Part shown: in pieces, positions 22,381-33,391 of the stretch | Layout: the number at the start of each line of letters is the position of its first letter | Numbering within the stretch: the stretch's first letter is position 1 | Origin: Calamus simplicifolius | Lineage: Eukaryota; Streptophyta; Magnoliopsida; Arecales; Arecaceae | NCBI GenBank assembly: GCA_900491605.1 | Contig: UESW01004761.1 | Coordinates: 458,156-522,155 of the forward strand | Direction: 5' to 3' | DNA length: 64,000 nt | Notes under the pieces: generated by a model | What the model was told of the DNA's origin: nothing | Database searches by the model: none | Seen by the model: only the letters and a program-made list of their open reading frames with translations | Program-made: the position numbers and the translations under genes

Positions 22381-25050
22381 GCCGGCAGCCACACAATCCA
22401 GAGTGAACGATGATTGCTCTTCTGCTGATCTATTCACCATGTAAGTTGGCTTGGCTTATTCTCATATCCTATCAGTTCTATTCTCTTTTTTTTTTTTTAT
22501 TCCTTTCCGAGAACCATATATTCAAGTCTTCTTCGTATGATGGCTTAGTTTTAGTTTCATTTATTTATGCTAGCTTGTTCTGTAACATTATGTTCATGGT
22601 TTGTGAATCAAGGCCTGATCACGAATTTGCTGAGCTGCTGTGTGAGAATGGCCAGATTGTGATGCAAGGCTATTCCAGTAGGTCTAAGAAGAGCTCCTTC
22701 CCGACTATTTTTCCTTCCCCCGCTGCCAGAGCTCAAGAGAAGGACGGCAGCTGGGATGCCGGCGATCCAAAGGCTTCACGGTTTCATGCAATGGACCCAA
22801 TGGTTGATGACTTCTCGCCTTTGGGGCCTTCTGCCCACATTGGTGTCAATGCTCAGGACGATGACATGGTCCCATGGATCAACTACCCTATTATTGATCA
22901 GGAGCCACTCCCAGATGATACTAATTTGCAGAACGATTACTGCTCGGGGTTAATCTTGAATGAATTCCCGGGGGGCAATCTGAATTCTCCTTCTGCTTAC
23001 AACAATATTAATCCCATGGCGGCCACCGAAAGAAGCAGTGGCTTAGGCGGCCAAGATATGATCAGGAATTCGCACAATATGGAACATGGGCATGCTTCGA
23101 AAGCAATCAAGGAGAGTTCGGAGCCTAGCAGGGTGAGGAGTAGCCAGTACTTGTTTCAATCGTCACAGCATTGCCAGAGTTCAGCTCCAAATTCCAAATC
23201 AAGAGCTATAGACGCAGCTGGGATCAGTGATAGCACAAAAACCCATTCGCAGAAGCAAAATCCTACGAGTCCCAGGCCGCCGCAGCTGATCAATGGCGGC
23301 GTGCTGAATTTCCCCCATTTTTCAAGACCCGCTTTGCTTGCTAAGGCCAATAATCTCCAATATGGTGTTGTTGACAGACTGAGAACCAATGAGAAGGCGT
23401 CCGCTCTCTCAAATAGCATTAATATTGTGGAGTACTCGACGTTGATCGAGTCTGCTAGTGTTTTCAAGAGTGCCACAGGTGTTCAAGGCCGAACAGCTTC
23501 AGTTCCTCCCAAGATGGGGTTGCAGTCAGTACCTGTCGAGCCTCCGCGAGAGGTGATATCTGTGGAGCATCCGGAGGCTATCTGTCAACAGGATGCTTTA
23601 AAGAAGAACAATTTAGCTGATGTCCTTGGTAATAATTATTGTAGTAAGCCACCTGCTCAACTCGCGAGCTCAAGTCATGTGGTGGCAAGCGTGTCCTTAA
23701 GAAGAAGGCATGAAGCAGCTGAAAGGGCTCCTGAAGCAGTACTCGTTGCTTCTTCTTCTTCTGTGTGCTCGGCTAATAGCGCAGGAGCAGCATCCAACGA
23801 TCCTAATCAGAGAGAAAAGAGGAAAAGTCGCGAAGGAGAAGAATCTGGGTACCAGAGTACTGAAGTAAGTTGCATGCATGGAGACGAGCTAGAGAATAAT
23901 TAATTAATCCATCCTATGAATTAATTTCTCTCACATGTGAGCTTCTTTCCATAAAATTAATTCTTAATTTGTACTGCTTGTTTGTATATAGGATTTTGAA
24001 GATGTGTCAGTGGAGTTAAGAAAACCTGCAACCGGACGAGGGACGAGCGCAAAGAGAAATCGCGTAGCAGAAGTACATAATTTATCAGAGAGAGTACGAG
24101 TTCTCACAAGTCTACTTGTATTCCCAACTTGAAATCGTTATCTTTTCATTTGAACTGGTAATTTGAATGCAATATTGTTTATAATTTCTTTTTGTTTCAT
24201 GTTAACAGAGGCGAAGGGATAGGATCAACGAGAAAATGCGTGCACTGCAAGAGCTTATACCCAATTGTAATAAGGTAATAAGTTTCTTCTGCTGCTGCTG
24301 CTTCTTTTTTTTTTTTTTTTTTTTTTTTCTCTTAGCCAGTAATGATTGATGTTATTATCAATCAATACGGTAGCTGACATGAAAGAGTCTGTACGTGTCA
24401 TTTGATGTCGCATGATTTGGAAGGCGGACAAAGCTTCAATGCTTGAAGAAGCCATCGAGTATCTTAAAACACTTCAGATGCAAATTCAGGTAAAAATGAA
24501 TGTTGTGAGTCCTTGGGTTTGTCTCGCTGCGATCCCGGCCCCTTGCTGAAATTAAAGTTCTTCTCCTCCTGGAACACAGATCATGTCCATGAGTAGTGGT
24601 CTATGCATGCCTCCAATGTATCTACCTCCTGGCATGCAACCCATGCATGCGCCAACCATGGTTCGTTTCTCGCCAATGGGTGTAGGGATGGGAATGGGTG
24701 TGCGATTTGGCTATGGGATGGGAATGTATGACATGCATGGCTCCCCCCCGGGTTGCTCGATGTTCCCTGTGCCGCCGCCGCAGTTGCCTTGCCCCTCCTC
24801 AATTCCAGGGCCGCTGGGCTTGCACGGCCGGATGTTTGGAATTCCAGGGCAGGGCGTCCCTTTGCCAATGCCTCGCCCATCTTCATTTGGTCCGTGCTTG
24901 GCGGGCCTTTCTTTTAAGGTGGACTCAGTGCCTGGGATTACAGCGCCAACAGCTTGTCTAATTCCAGCTTCAGATACAGCTCCTCCTTCAGTCTCTCACG
25001 ATCAGCAGCAGCAGCAACAAAACATAGACTTGGAATCATTACGCGGATGA
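22340..25050 (+). CDS. Phytochrome-interacting bHLH factor, PIF3-like (6 exons)
   Basis: Proposed exons: 22340-22440, 22613-23864, 23992-24093, 24209-24274, 24424-24489, 24580-25050. All introns are GT-AG and the frame is continuous for 685 residues. The protein starts MPLSKYHW, like PIF3 proteins. Residues 41-48 are ELLCENGQ, the active-phyB-binding (APB) motif, with invariant E, L, G and Q kept. LNFPHFSRP (265-273) resembles the phyA-binding region of PIF3. The bHLH spans about 478-527: the basic region has H480, E484 and R488 for G-box contact, then two helices with a loop at IPNCNK. The two 66-bp exons are a known PIF hallmark. The tail is Met/Pro/Gly-rich and ends with a Gln run. PIFs are nuclear G-box regulators that promote dark growth and are degraded after phytochrome binding. 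Oddity: Cys replaces the usual Trp in the APB motif. The frame at 22410 reads through intron 1 and is not the true start. Confidence 0.9.
24305..24330. repeat. Poly-T run in PIF intron 4
   Basis: A run of over 20 T's follows CTGCTGCTGCTT just downstream of the donor at 24275. Length variation and sequencing uncertainty are likely here. Confidence 0.9.
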
Positions 25051-25732
25051 AACAATATTACGTATAGACGAGTCACGGACTCGGACTCCTAATCAGGTAC
25101 CGCGCGTGTTCGCATCTGTCCTGTCCTCCACTCACCTTTTCTTGCAAAGCAAATGTACTGGCTTTAATAGTCTAATCCCTCGATTTCACCACCTGCCGAA
25201 TCTCTCTCTTTGTCAAACTTATCATGCCTTTTCGATTGACCGATAACCTTTCTTGGTGTCAGGTAGCGAAGAATTAATCAATTTTAGCGGGCTAAGTGTG
25301 AACTTTGGGTAACGAAAAGATTGCCTGCCACGGCAACCATATCCCTGAACATAGATTTGCACAAAAGGTCACTTCAGAAATGTTGAAGTATGGGTTAGTG
25401 CTTGAGTGTCAAGAACTATATCCTTGACTTTTCTCGTCATTCCAGGCTATGGTTGGCAAATTTACGGCACCGCCTGATTGAGATTGAGGTCGAGGTTGAG
25501 ATTGAGATTGCTGGCAAAGTCCATGTAAAATTCGTATCCACCACGTGGAAATTCATTTTCTGTCATAAGGTGCGCGCTTCATGGTACCCAGGAAGTATCC
25601 TTTGGTTTTCAGTAGTTGGGTGGGTATAATCGGCAGAGTTCTTGTACATTAAGATCTGCTGGATCCATGCAGTGACCATCTGCCATTTCAGAAAGTATCA
25701 TAGAAAGTGTAATATTTAATAAATAATTATTA
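25051..25732 (+). other. PIF 3' UTR and downstream flank
   Basis: A possible 3'-UTR intron runs from the donor after AATCAG at 25097 to the acceptor GTGTCAG at 25262. A perfect CCACGTGG lies at 25541-25548. The interval ends at the ATTTA target duplication of the large Ty3/gypsy insertion, 683 bases below the stop codon. The real polyadenylation site cannot be read from sequence. Confidence 0.45.
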
Positions 25733-25737
25733 ATTTA

Positions 25738-26717
25738 TAATAAAAGGTAAAATTATTATTGCATTATTGACTGTCCATATCAATAATTGGGTCATGCCCA
25801 ATCCAAACACCCTGCCAACCAGCTAGCATAACATCCAAGCGACGAAGCTGAATTACCTTTGACAAAGTTGGATTGCTCCGACAATCCGAGCTATCCTCAT
25901 ACCTCGACCATCTGAGCTGAGCCATTCCTCGGTAATTCGAGCTATCCTTATACTTCGGTCATCCGAGCCGAGCCATTCCTCGATAATCCGAGCTATCTTC
26001 ATACCTCGGCCATCCGAGCCGACCATACCTCGGCCATTCAAGTCGATCCATTTTATACCTCGGAAAACCAGGTTATTCCTCATTCTGGCCGAACCACGAT
26101 ATTTAAAATACCTCTGTGGAATTCGGCACAGGAGAGTTCGAATTCATTATAACTGAATAAGATTTTAGACGACGAATCATGCCCAGAAGTGGCCTAAGAC
26201 CTGCAAGAGTGGCCTAGGTCTACGTGATTATTGAATCTCAAGGCATCAACCAGCTTTTCTAGCCATCGATCCTCTAATTGACAATATATGGATCCCACCG
26301 GCCTCGTAACAAATTTGATTCGAGTCCATCTCGAATCCTAACAGTTTTCAGACCCCATTCAGGGTACGTCCAAGGAATCAGGTGATCGTCTATAAATACC
26401 ACAACACTCCAACCTCTCAGGTACGTGCAAAAATTCTAAAGCAATCTCTTACGCATTCATTCACTCACTAAATATCATACTGCATTAGAGCTCTCACAAG
26501 AGCCCTGAGGAACATTTCTGTGATAGTCTTCTCCTCACATCTGCTTGCTGTGAATCTTCACTGACTTGGGCATCGAAGGGTCCTACGCAGAGCGCAACCC
26601 CCACAGCACCCTCTGCGTGCGGACTGTCTTGCAGGTTCCACCCTGAGACGATGAGATTGGCATCGGATCAGGAGCCGGAAGCGCATCCGAGTCGGAGAAC
26701 AGATTTCCGCGATAATA
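25738..26717 (+). repeat. 5' LTR of the Ty3/gypsy element
   Basis: It aligns with 59071-60051. The terminal TG has decayed to TA, and many differences are C-to-T or G-to-A relative to the 3' LTR (for example TAATAAAAGG against TGATGAGGGG). TATAAATA is at 26391-26398. Three 51-bp repeats, marked by GAGCTAT near 25888, 25939 and 25990, contain CTCGG/CCGAG half-palindromes upstream of the TATA box. Confidence 0.95.
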
Positions 26718-26719
26718 GA

Positions 26720-26737
26720 TTGGCACTAAAGGAAGGG
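26720..26737 (+). other. Primer-binding site of the Ty3/gypsy element
   Basis: TTGGCACTAAAGGAAGGG begins 2 bases after the 5' LTR. It has the TGGC start of plant tRNA primer-binding sites but is diverged, so I do not name the tRNA. Confidence 0.5.
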
Positions 26738-26802
26738 CCTCAAGTCCCATAAACTTGTGATCCGGGAGACAAGACTCAAAAAACCAGAAAAAGCATTCTC
26801 TA

Positions 26803-28260
26803 ATGGCCAATCAAAAGAGAGCCACATCCGAGGCTCAAGATCAGGCTACCTTTCAAAGGCCTAATCCGATTAGTGGTGTAGCACCTTCGCTACCACCGCC
26901 AGCTAAAACTCCTTTACCATCGACAATGGCGATAACCCTGGACCAGTTTGCCACTTTGGTTCAGCAGGTCCAAGCATTGACCCAGTTATTCCAGGGATTC
27001 CAGGCGATCCCTAGAATTGCTATCCCTGCTTCTCAGCCTCATGAGGAGGCCACTGCCCCTGCCCCACTAGCGATCTCTTCTTTCGATCTGCCTGAGGTGG
27101 CAGACCGCGGTCATCGGCCCGCGAAAGCGAAGCCGGCGCTGCAGCGAGCTGGAGGAAAGAGCCCGCTTAGATCCAGTCAGGTTCGCTCCCTCTCCCCGGT
27201 GTCTTCCCAGGATTTGACACCGCTGTCGTCTTCTCCTCGCCCGATCCTTCATACCACTCTGGATGAAGGGATCAGATAACAGATGCAGGAGATGCATCGA
27301 GAGTGGCGTCAGGAGTTAGATCCCGTCAGGCAAGCCCCTCCGTCCCAGCCAAAGGCGGAGCAGGGCATCCCCTTCTCCAAGAGGATCATGAGGGAAGTGA
27401 TTTTTCCTCATGTCAAGCTCCCTACCATCGAGCCGTATCATGGATCCACCGATCCCGACGACCATCTCAGCAGCTTCAGATCCATCATGATGTTCCACAG
27501 GGCATTAGATGCGATCCTGTGCAGAGCCTTCCCCTCCACTTTAAGGGGATCTGCCCAAACCTGGTTCAACAGCTTAAAGCCAGATTCCATTGATTCTTTT
27601 GATGAGCTAAGCTGTCTGCTCATCAGCCAGTTCGTCAGCAGCTATCGCCAGTGACGGAGATCCGATTCCCTCTCCGAGGTCAAGCAGAGAGAGGAGGAAT
27701 CGCTGAAGAATTACCTCGGCCACTTCAACACGGCCATCTTAGAAGTCGACCATCTTAACCACGAGGTGGCCATGTCCGCCCTGGCCGAAGGAGTGTCCAA
27801 GGAGGGAGACTTCTACCTAGCTCTGGAGGTTAATTACCTGAAGAGCCTTTCGGACATGATATCCCTGATGGACAAGTACGTCATAGTGAAAGAATCGAGG
27901 AGGTCAGCTCGGGCCGAATAGCTGAAGAAGAAAGAGGCAAAGGGCTTGGACAAGCAGCGGGCCCACTGCTGCACTAGCCTGCCTCGCCACCGTAGAGTTC
28001 CTTCGCCTCCGCCTCGAGTCCGAACTCGAAGTCCGGCCCGAAGGTTCGACCGCTATACTTCCCTTACCGCACCAAGAGCACAGATCCTGATGGAGATCGA
28101 GCATCAGCTTCCTCGGCTCCCTCTTCTTCGAGGCAATGGAGCTCAGAGGGATCCAGCCAAGTACTGCCACTTTCATTGGGACTACGGGCATGATACCGAG
28201 GATTGTTGGCAGCTCAAGAATGAGATCGAGCAATTGATCTGGCGAGACAGATTGGACCGG
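26803..28260 (+). pseudogene. Ty3/gypsy gag, broken by stops
   Basis: Structural capsid/nucleocapsid protein. From the ATG at 26803 one frame stays readable past 28260 but has three in-frame stops: TAA at 27280, TGA at 27652 and TAG at 27919. A Pro/Gln-rich N-terminus is followed by the retrotransposon gag core (HVKLPTIEPYHGSTDPDDHL near 27410-27470, WFNSLKPDSI near 27560-27590). A zinc-knuckle-like CHFHWDYGHDTEDC lies at 28164-28206, in the C-x2-H-x4-H-x4-C arrangement common in Tat gag proteins. All three stops can be explained by C-to-T change in CAA, CGA or CAG. The protein cannot be made full length. Confidence 0.85.
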
Positions 28261-28439
28261 TTCAGAGGGCCCCCTGGGCCGAATAATGAAGAGAATCGCC
28301 AGCCTGAACCTTGCCAACTCCCACCACCAAATCCTCCTGTTATCGGCAACGTTAATGTGATAACGGCAGCCGGATCCCCATTCTCTTGGTTGGGCGAGGA
28401 GGAGAACCCGCCGAAGAAAGCTCAGGTCGATGAGCTCAC

Positions 28440-28860
28440 CTTCTCTGATGAAGACCTTAGGGAGGTACAGTACCCCCACGATGATGTCCTGGTTGTATCT
28501 TTAAATATGAACAATTATGATGTACACCGAATTGTAGTTGATAGTGGAAGCTCTGTTAACGTTTTGTATTTCGATGCCTTTGTGAGGTTAAAATTCTGGG
28601 TAGAAAGCCTCCGACCGGTGGAGTCCACCCTAGTGGGCTTCACAGGTGACTCCATAATCCCTGAAGGAGTCATCACTCTGTCAGTCCGAGCCGGCACCTG
28701 GCCCGTGTGGCTACCGTGTTCATGGATTTCCTCGTGACCAAGCTCAGATCTTCCTACAATACCATCCTTGGTAGACCGGGGCAAATCTCTCTCAAAGCCA
28801 TCATTTCCATTCCCCATCTCGCCATGAAAATCCCCACTGAATGGGGAGTGGGGGTTGTTT
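28440..28860 (+). pseudogene. Ty3/gypsy aspartic protease region
   Basis: The retropepsin active-site sequence VVDSGSSVNVLY (Asp codon at 28540) continues in the gag frame, so gag and protease form one polyprotein. The frame breaks near 28700-28737, where the reading shifts to the frame used by the RT. A TGA (28860-28862) interrupts that second frame. The usual ILGRP-type downstream motif is readable near 28760-28785 in the shifted frame. Confidence 0.8.
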
Positions 28861-28922
28861 GAGAAAGTCAGATCAAAGCTCGGCATTGCTTTGTTGCCGA
28901 CCTTCAATCCAGAAAGCCCAAG

Positions 28923-30420
28923 GTGGACGGGCTGGATGCTCAGAAAGATCTCACCGAGCAACGAGAAGAGCCGACCGACGATCTGGAGGAGATACCACTT
29001 GACGAGGCTCGGCCCGACCGAACTATAAAGGTCGGATCGCAACTAAAAGGAAAGCTTCAGCATGAATTAATTGAGTTCCTTCGGAGGAATGCCGACGTCT
29101 TCGCCTGGTCTGCATCGGATATGCTTGGAATCAGCCCAGACGTCCTGGTCCACTGCCTCAGCATGGATGAAACATTTCGGCCAATCAAACAGAAGAAGAG
29201 AAGCTTCATCCCTGAGCGCCAGAAAGCCATTGAAGAAGAGGTGGATAAGCTCATCAAAGCCAAGTTTATCCGAGAGGTTAGTTACCCCGACTGGCTGACG
29301 AACGTGGTCATAGTGAAGAAGTCGAATGGCAAATGGAGGATCTGCATTGACTTCACTGACCACAATAAGGCATGCCCAAAAGATAGCTTCCCTCTTTCCC
29401 GAATCGACCAGCTCGTGGATTCAACTTCAGGCCATCAAATGCTAACTTTTATGGATGCCTATTCGGGCTACAACTAGATCCAAATGGCGCGAAGACGAGG
29501 AGAAAACTGCCTTCATCACCGACTGAGGTATCTATTGCTACCGAGTTATGCCCTTTGGTTTGAAAAATGCAGGTGCCACCTACCAAAGGCTGGTCAACAA
29601 AGTCTTCAAAGAGCAAATCGGTCAGAACATGAAGGTGTATGTTGATGATATGCTGGTAAAAAGCAAGAAGGCATCCCAGCACATCGAAGATCTCGTGAAA
29701 AGCTTCGTAACGCTTCAGAAGTACCAGATGAAGCTCAATCCCACCAAATGTGCTTTCGAAGTCAACTTCGGAAAGTTTCTAGGCTTTATGGTCTCCTAGT
29801 GAGGAATTGAAGCAAATCTCTAGAAGATCCAGGCCCTACGGCAGATGGCCCCTCCAGGATCAATCAAAGACGTGCAACGCCTCACTGGGAGGGTAGCAGC
29901 CCTCAGCCGCTTCATTGCTCGATCGGCCGAGAAATGCCTTCCCTTCTTCAAAGTGCTTTGGTCGGTCAAAAACTTTCAATGGACCCCAAATTGCCAGAAA
30001 TCCTTCGAAGACCTCAAGAAATACCTCGGCTCACCTCCCCTCCTCAGCAGTCCGGAGCCAAGCGAGATGCTGAGCCTATACTGGCAGTCTCTGAGAACGC
30101 TGTTGGCTCGGTGCTAATCAGAGAGGAAAGTAAGACCCAAAAACCTAGCTACTATGTCAGCAAGCTACTCAAAGATGCTGAAACAAGGTATACTTGGGTG
30201 GAGAAGATGGTTTTGGCCCTGGTAACATCGGTCCGAAAGTTATGGCCATACTTCCAGGCGCATACTATCATCGTTCTGACCGACCAACCTTTTAAGGCAA
30301 TTATCCATCGTTTAAAAGCATCGGGGAGAATGGCCAAATGGGCTGTTGAGCTGAGCGAGTACGACATTCAATATCAGCCTCATCCAGCCATCAAAGCCCA
30401 AGTTCTGGCGGACTTCCTCC
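28923..30420 (+). pseudogene. Ty3/gypsy reverse transcriptase and RNase H
   Basis: Copies element RNA into DNA in virus-like particles. The RT entry segment is at 29230-29370 (VDKLIKAKFIREV, WRICIDFTDHNKACPKD), the palm segment MPFGLKNAGATYQRLV at 29548, and the catalytic YVDDML at 29638-29655. RNase H landmarks are YYVSKLL near 30150 and QVLADFLLE near 30400. Breaks: TAG at 29475, a frameshift just after it, TGA near 29521, TAG/TGA at 29797-29802, TAG near 29821 and a frameshift near 30050-30115. The domain order is complete but the reading frame is not. Confidence 0.9.
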
Positions 30421-30479
30421 TCGAGTGCACCGTACCCGAAGATGGCTCTGTTTTGGATACCCTCGGACAACCAAAGCCC

Positions 30480-30940
30480 AGCGCCCCATGGTTACTTCAC
30501 GCCAATGGATCCTCCAACACGGGCGGCTCTAGCGCCGGCCTGGTCCTCACCAGTTCAGAAGGCGCAACCTTTGAATATGGCATTCGCTTCTCCTTCTTAG
30601 CTTCAAATAATGAAGCAGAGTATGAAGCCCTACTCTCCAGACTCCGAATCGCTCGTGAGCTTAAAGTCAAGAAACTGATTGCCTACAATGACTCCCAATT
30701 GGTGGCTGACCAGGTGCTAGGAGAATTCGAGGCTCAAGAGCCGAGTATGATTCAGTATCTCCAAAAGGTGCATGATCTATCCTCCTATTTGATGAATTTA
30801 AAATTGTCCAGATCCTAAGGACTGAAAACACGTGCGCCGACCTACTGTCCCGCCTGGCAACTACGGAGTCAATGGATCTCAAGCAAAAATTCCACCTGGA
30901 GGTCCTAGAGAAGCCCAGCATCGCCGATGTTGACTAGATG
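30480..30940 (+). pseudogene. Second, archaeal-type RNase H of the Tat lineage
   Basis: After the RT-linked RNase H comes another RNase H fold: a GSSNTGGSSAGLVL segment, NNEAEYEALLSRLRIA near 30607-30655 and YNDSQLVADQVLGEF near 30685-30730. Tat elements are known to carry this extra domain. The first acidic residue, normally Asp before GSS, is Asn here (AAT at 30504-30506), which would abolish catalysis. A frameshift near 30790-30818 and a TAG at 30935 follow. Confidence 0.85.
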
Positions 30941-31222
30941 ATGCAGGTTGACACCGAACCATCCTGGATGGACCCTCTGCACCAGTACCTCAAAGAAGGG
31001 TTGCTGTCCACTGATAGAAAGGAAGCGAGGAAGTTGAAATTGCAATCATCTCATTATGTTCTGATCGACAATCGGCTATATAAGCGATCCTTCTCCATGC
31101 CATTGCTCAAATTCCTTCGTCCATCATAAGCCGATTACGCTCTTCGGGAGGTTCATGAAGGCATCTGTGGCAATCACCTCGGCAGCTGTGCCCTATGCCA
31201 CAAAATGCTATGCCAAGGATAT
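30938..31222 (+). pseudogene. Integrase N-terminus, split by Copia-1
   Basis: It encodes the linker after RNase H and the start of the HHCC zinc-binding domain (VHEGICGNHLGSCALCHKML near 31150-31210). An in-frame TAA lies at 31127-31129. Copia-1 is inserted at 31223, inside this zinc-binding domain. The remaining Cys pair (VRACDACQR) is at about 41420-41446. Confidence 0.85.
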
Positions 31223-32958
31223 TGTTGGCCCAGATGGCAACCCAAGAGGGGGGGGGGGGGTGAATTGGGTTCTTAAAAATTTAAGACTTTTTGAAATGTT
31301 TTAAACAGATTTGCTCAAGAGTGCAAGTGAGTGAAATTAACTAAGAGGCAATGCACAAGCAAATAATAAAGAGAGATAGAGAGAGAGAAAATATAGCACG
31401 GCAAACACAAGATAATTTTATAGTGGTTCGGTGCAACCAACACCTACATCCACTCCCAAGATTCACTTGGGTCCACACTATAATCTCCTCAGATTACAGT
31501 CGAGTTGTTTTCCAAGCTCACAACTCAAACTTGTTTTTTTCCGGGATCACAACGAACCCAGCTGGTTTTACTCGGGCTTACCAGCACAAAACCCTACACG
31601 TTGTTTTTCACGGGCTCACAACTAACCCAACACAAGCACTCTAGCTTGCAACGAGGTATATTAACCTCCACTGATTCAATCCACTGATTGAATCAGCAAA
31701 CAATCAGAATAACAGTGTTTAAATAATGAAATGCTCCCCTTGAGAAATATACAAATGAAGTATAAAATAAAGAGTTAGAAAAGCCTGATAGTATTGCAGA
31801 TGATTGTGGTTTTGGCTTTCTTTCTTCTTCTCTTTAACTCCTCTTGAAGTATTGAATCAGGCCTCAGCAAGATTCTTGACCATTGAAAGCTTTGGAGTTG
31901 AGATGAAGCTTTTTCTCCTTTTGTTGAATGTAGAAAATCCTTCGATTTGATCTTTGAAAAGCTCTTGGATTTTCTTTTGACTTTTGTGGATTGAAGATCT
32001 GGAGCAGTCGGAACTTCCTCTTTGATTTCACTCCTTTTGAATCACTCTACTTTGAGCTAGAAGATTTTTTCAATAAGCTCTGTTTTTCCCTCTTTTTGAA
32101 AGATATTCTTTTCTCTCTTTTTGATTTTCAAATTGATATGTGATATGAAAAGAGCTCCTATATTTATAGAATCTGCAAAAATATATCTGTTAGAGACAAG
32201 GAAAAATAGTCGTTATTCAAAAAACTAACCGTTGGAGCTGAGTTGGCATCCGTAAAAATTTCGCCCAGATTTGCTGGAGTCGACTCATGCTTTTCCCGAG
32301 TCGGCTCGAGCTCGTCTTACCAAATATAGAAATGTTTATAAAGGTTAGGGGTCGACTCGCCAGAAATAAAGTGTCGACTCCTGATAGTCGGGAGTCGACT
32401 CGTGAAAGGCTTGGGGTTGACTCGTGAAGTGCTCAGAAAAACACTCTTCTGGTGTCTGAGCGGAGTCGACTCGCACAGTCAGGGAGTCGGCTCAACAGAA
32501 TCAGGGGTCGACTCGATAATTTTGTGGGTCGACTCGAGACAGAAGCACATTTCTGTACACTGTGTGGAGTCGACTCTGAAACTAAGGAGTCAGCTTCGGA
32601 ACGTATCAAAATCAGAAACTTTTCTGATTGACATTAAAATCGTTCCAGATTCATTTTAATTCATTGTTTTGACTTGAATACAATAAAATAGACATTTAGA
32701 ATTGATTCAAAAACTAATCCAAAAACTTATTGAATAAAACATGAATTATAACATTTCTTTTCGAAAGTTTGAATATTGAGCTTAAAGTTTCTTTCAAAAT
32801 AGATTAGAGTCAAACTTTAACATTCTCATTAATTGTTCAAAATAAATTTGTTGCTCATTTACATAAACTCATTACATCTTTTAATGAACTCAATGGCTTT
32901 TAGTAATCATCAAAATCAAAAGGATTGGATCATATAATTTTTCTATAATTTTCCAACA
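31223..32958 (-). repeat. Copia-1 3' LTR
   Basis: TATAAATA on minus at 32161-32168. Twelve copies of GAGTCGACTC-like palindromes lie upstream of it, from 32277 to 32590. A G run of about 11 bases (31250-31260) lies near the LTR end. Confidence 0.95.
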
Positions 32959-33390
32959 ATCTCCCCCTTTTTGATGATGACAAAAACATTGAGTTTGTTC
33001 ATGATTGATTAGTGAATTTATTTTGTTTTCATAGTTAGGCTTAGGCTCCCCCTTAATGAGGTAGCTCCCCCTATGAAACTTAATTAAATATCTCATTGTT
33101 TATCTCATTGATTACTTTGATTTCTTTCAAATATATCACAATCATAGAACTATAAAATTCTCCCCCTTTTTTGTTATCAACAAAAAGATAGAGAAGCATA
33201 AACATTCATTCAAACAAGATAAGATTTGATAATTTCATTCATTCATTGATATAAGGAAATACATTGAGTAATCAATATAGAGAATTCATTTCATTAAAAG
33301 GCCTAATACATCAAGATGTTCAGTACATTGATTTCAAAATGAAAGCATAACAAAAACTTCAGTACATAACAAGGATTGAAAATTTAATAA
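32959..33390 (-). other. Copia-1 polypurine-tract region
   Basis: On minus, AGGGGGAG-type tracts occur next to the 3' LTR (32960-32972) and again near 33046, 33063 and 33160. Repeated polypurine tracts in the 3' non-coding region are a known Sirevirus feature. Confidence 0.8.
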
Positions 33391-33391
33391 C

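Noticed and set aside
25853..26083. Repeat-containing frame on minus in the 5' LTR
   Set aside because: It is produced by the 51-bp LTR repeats; the equivalent in the 3' LTR differs in sequence.
31351..31687. Small frames repeated in every Copia-1/2 LTR (also 39770-40107, 48991-49328, 57819-58084)
   Set aside because: They are LTR sequence in the R/U5 region without a known protein; recurrence follows from the LTR copies.
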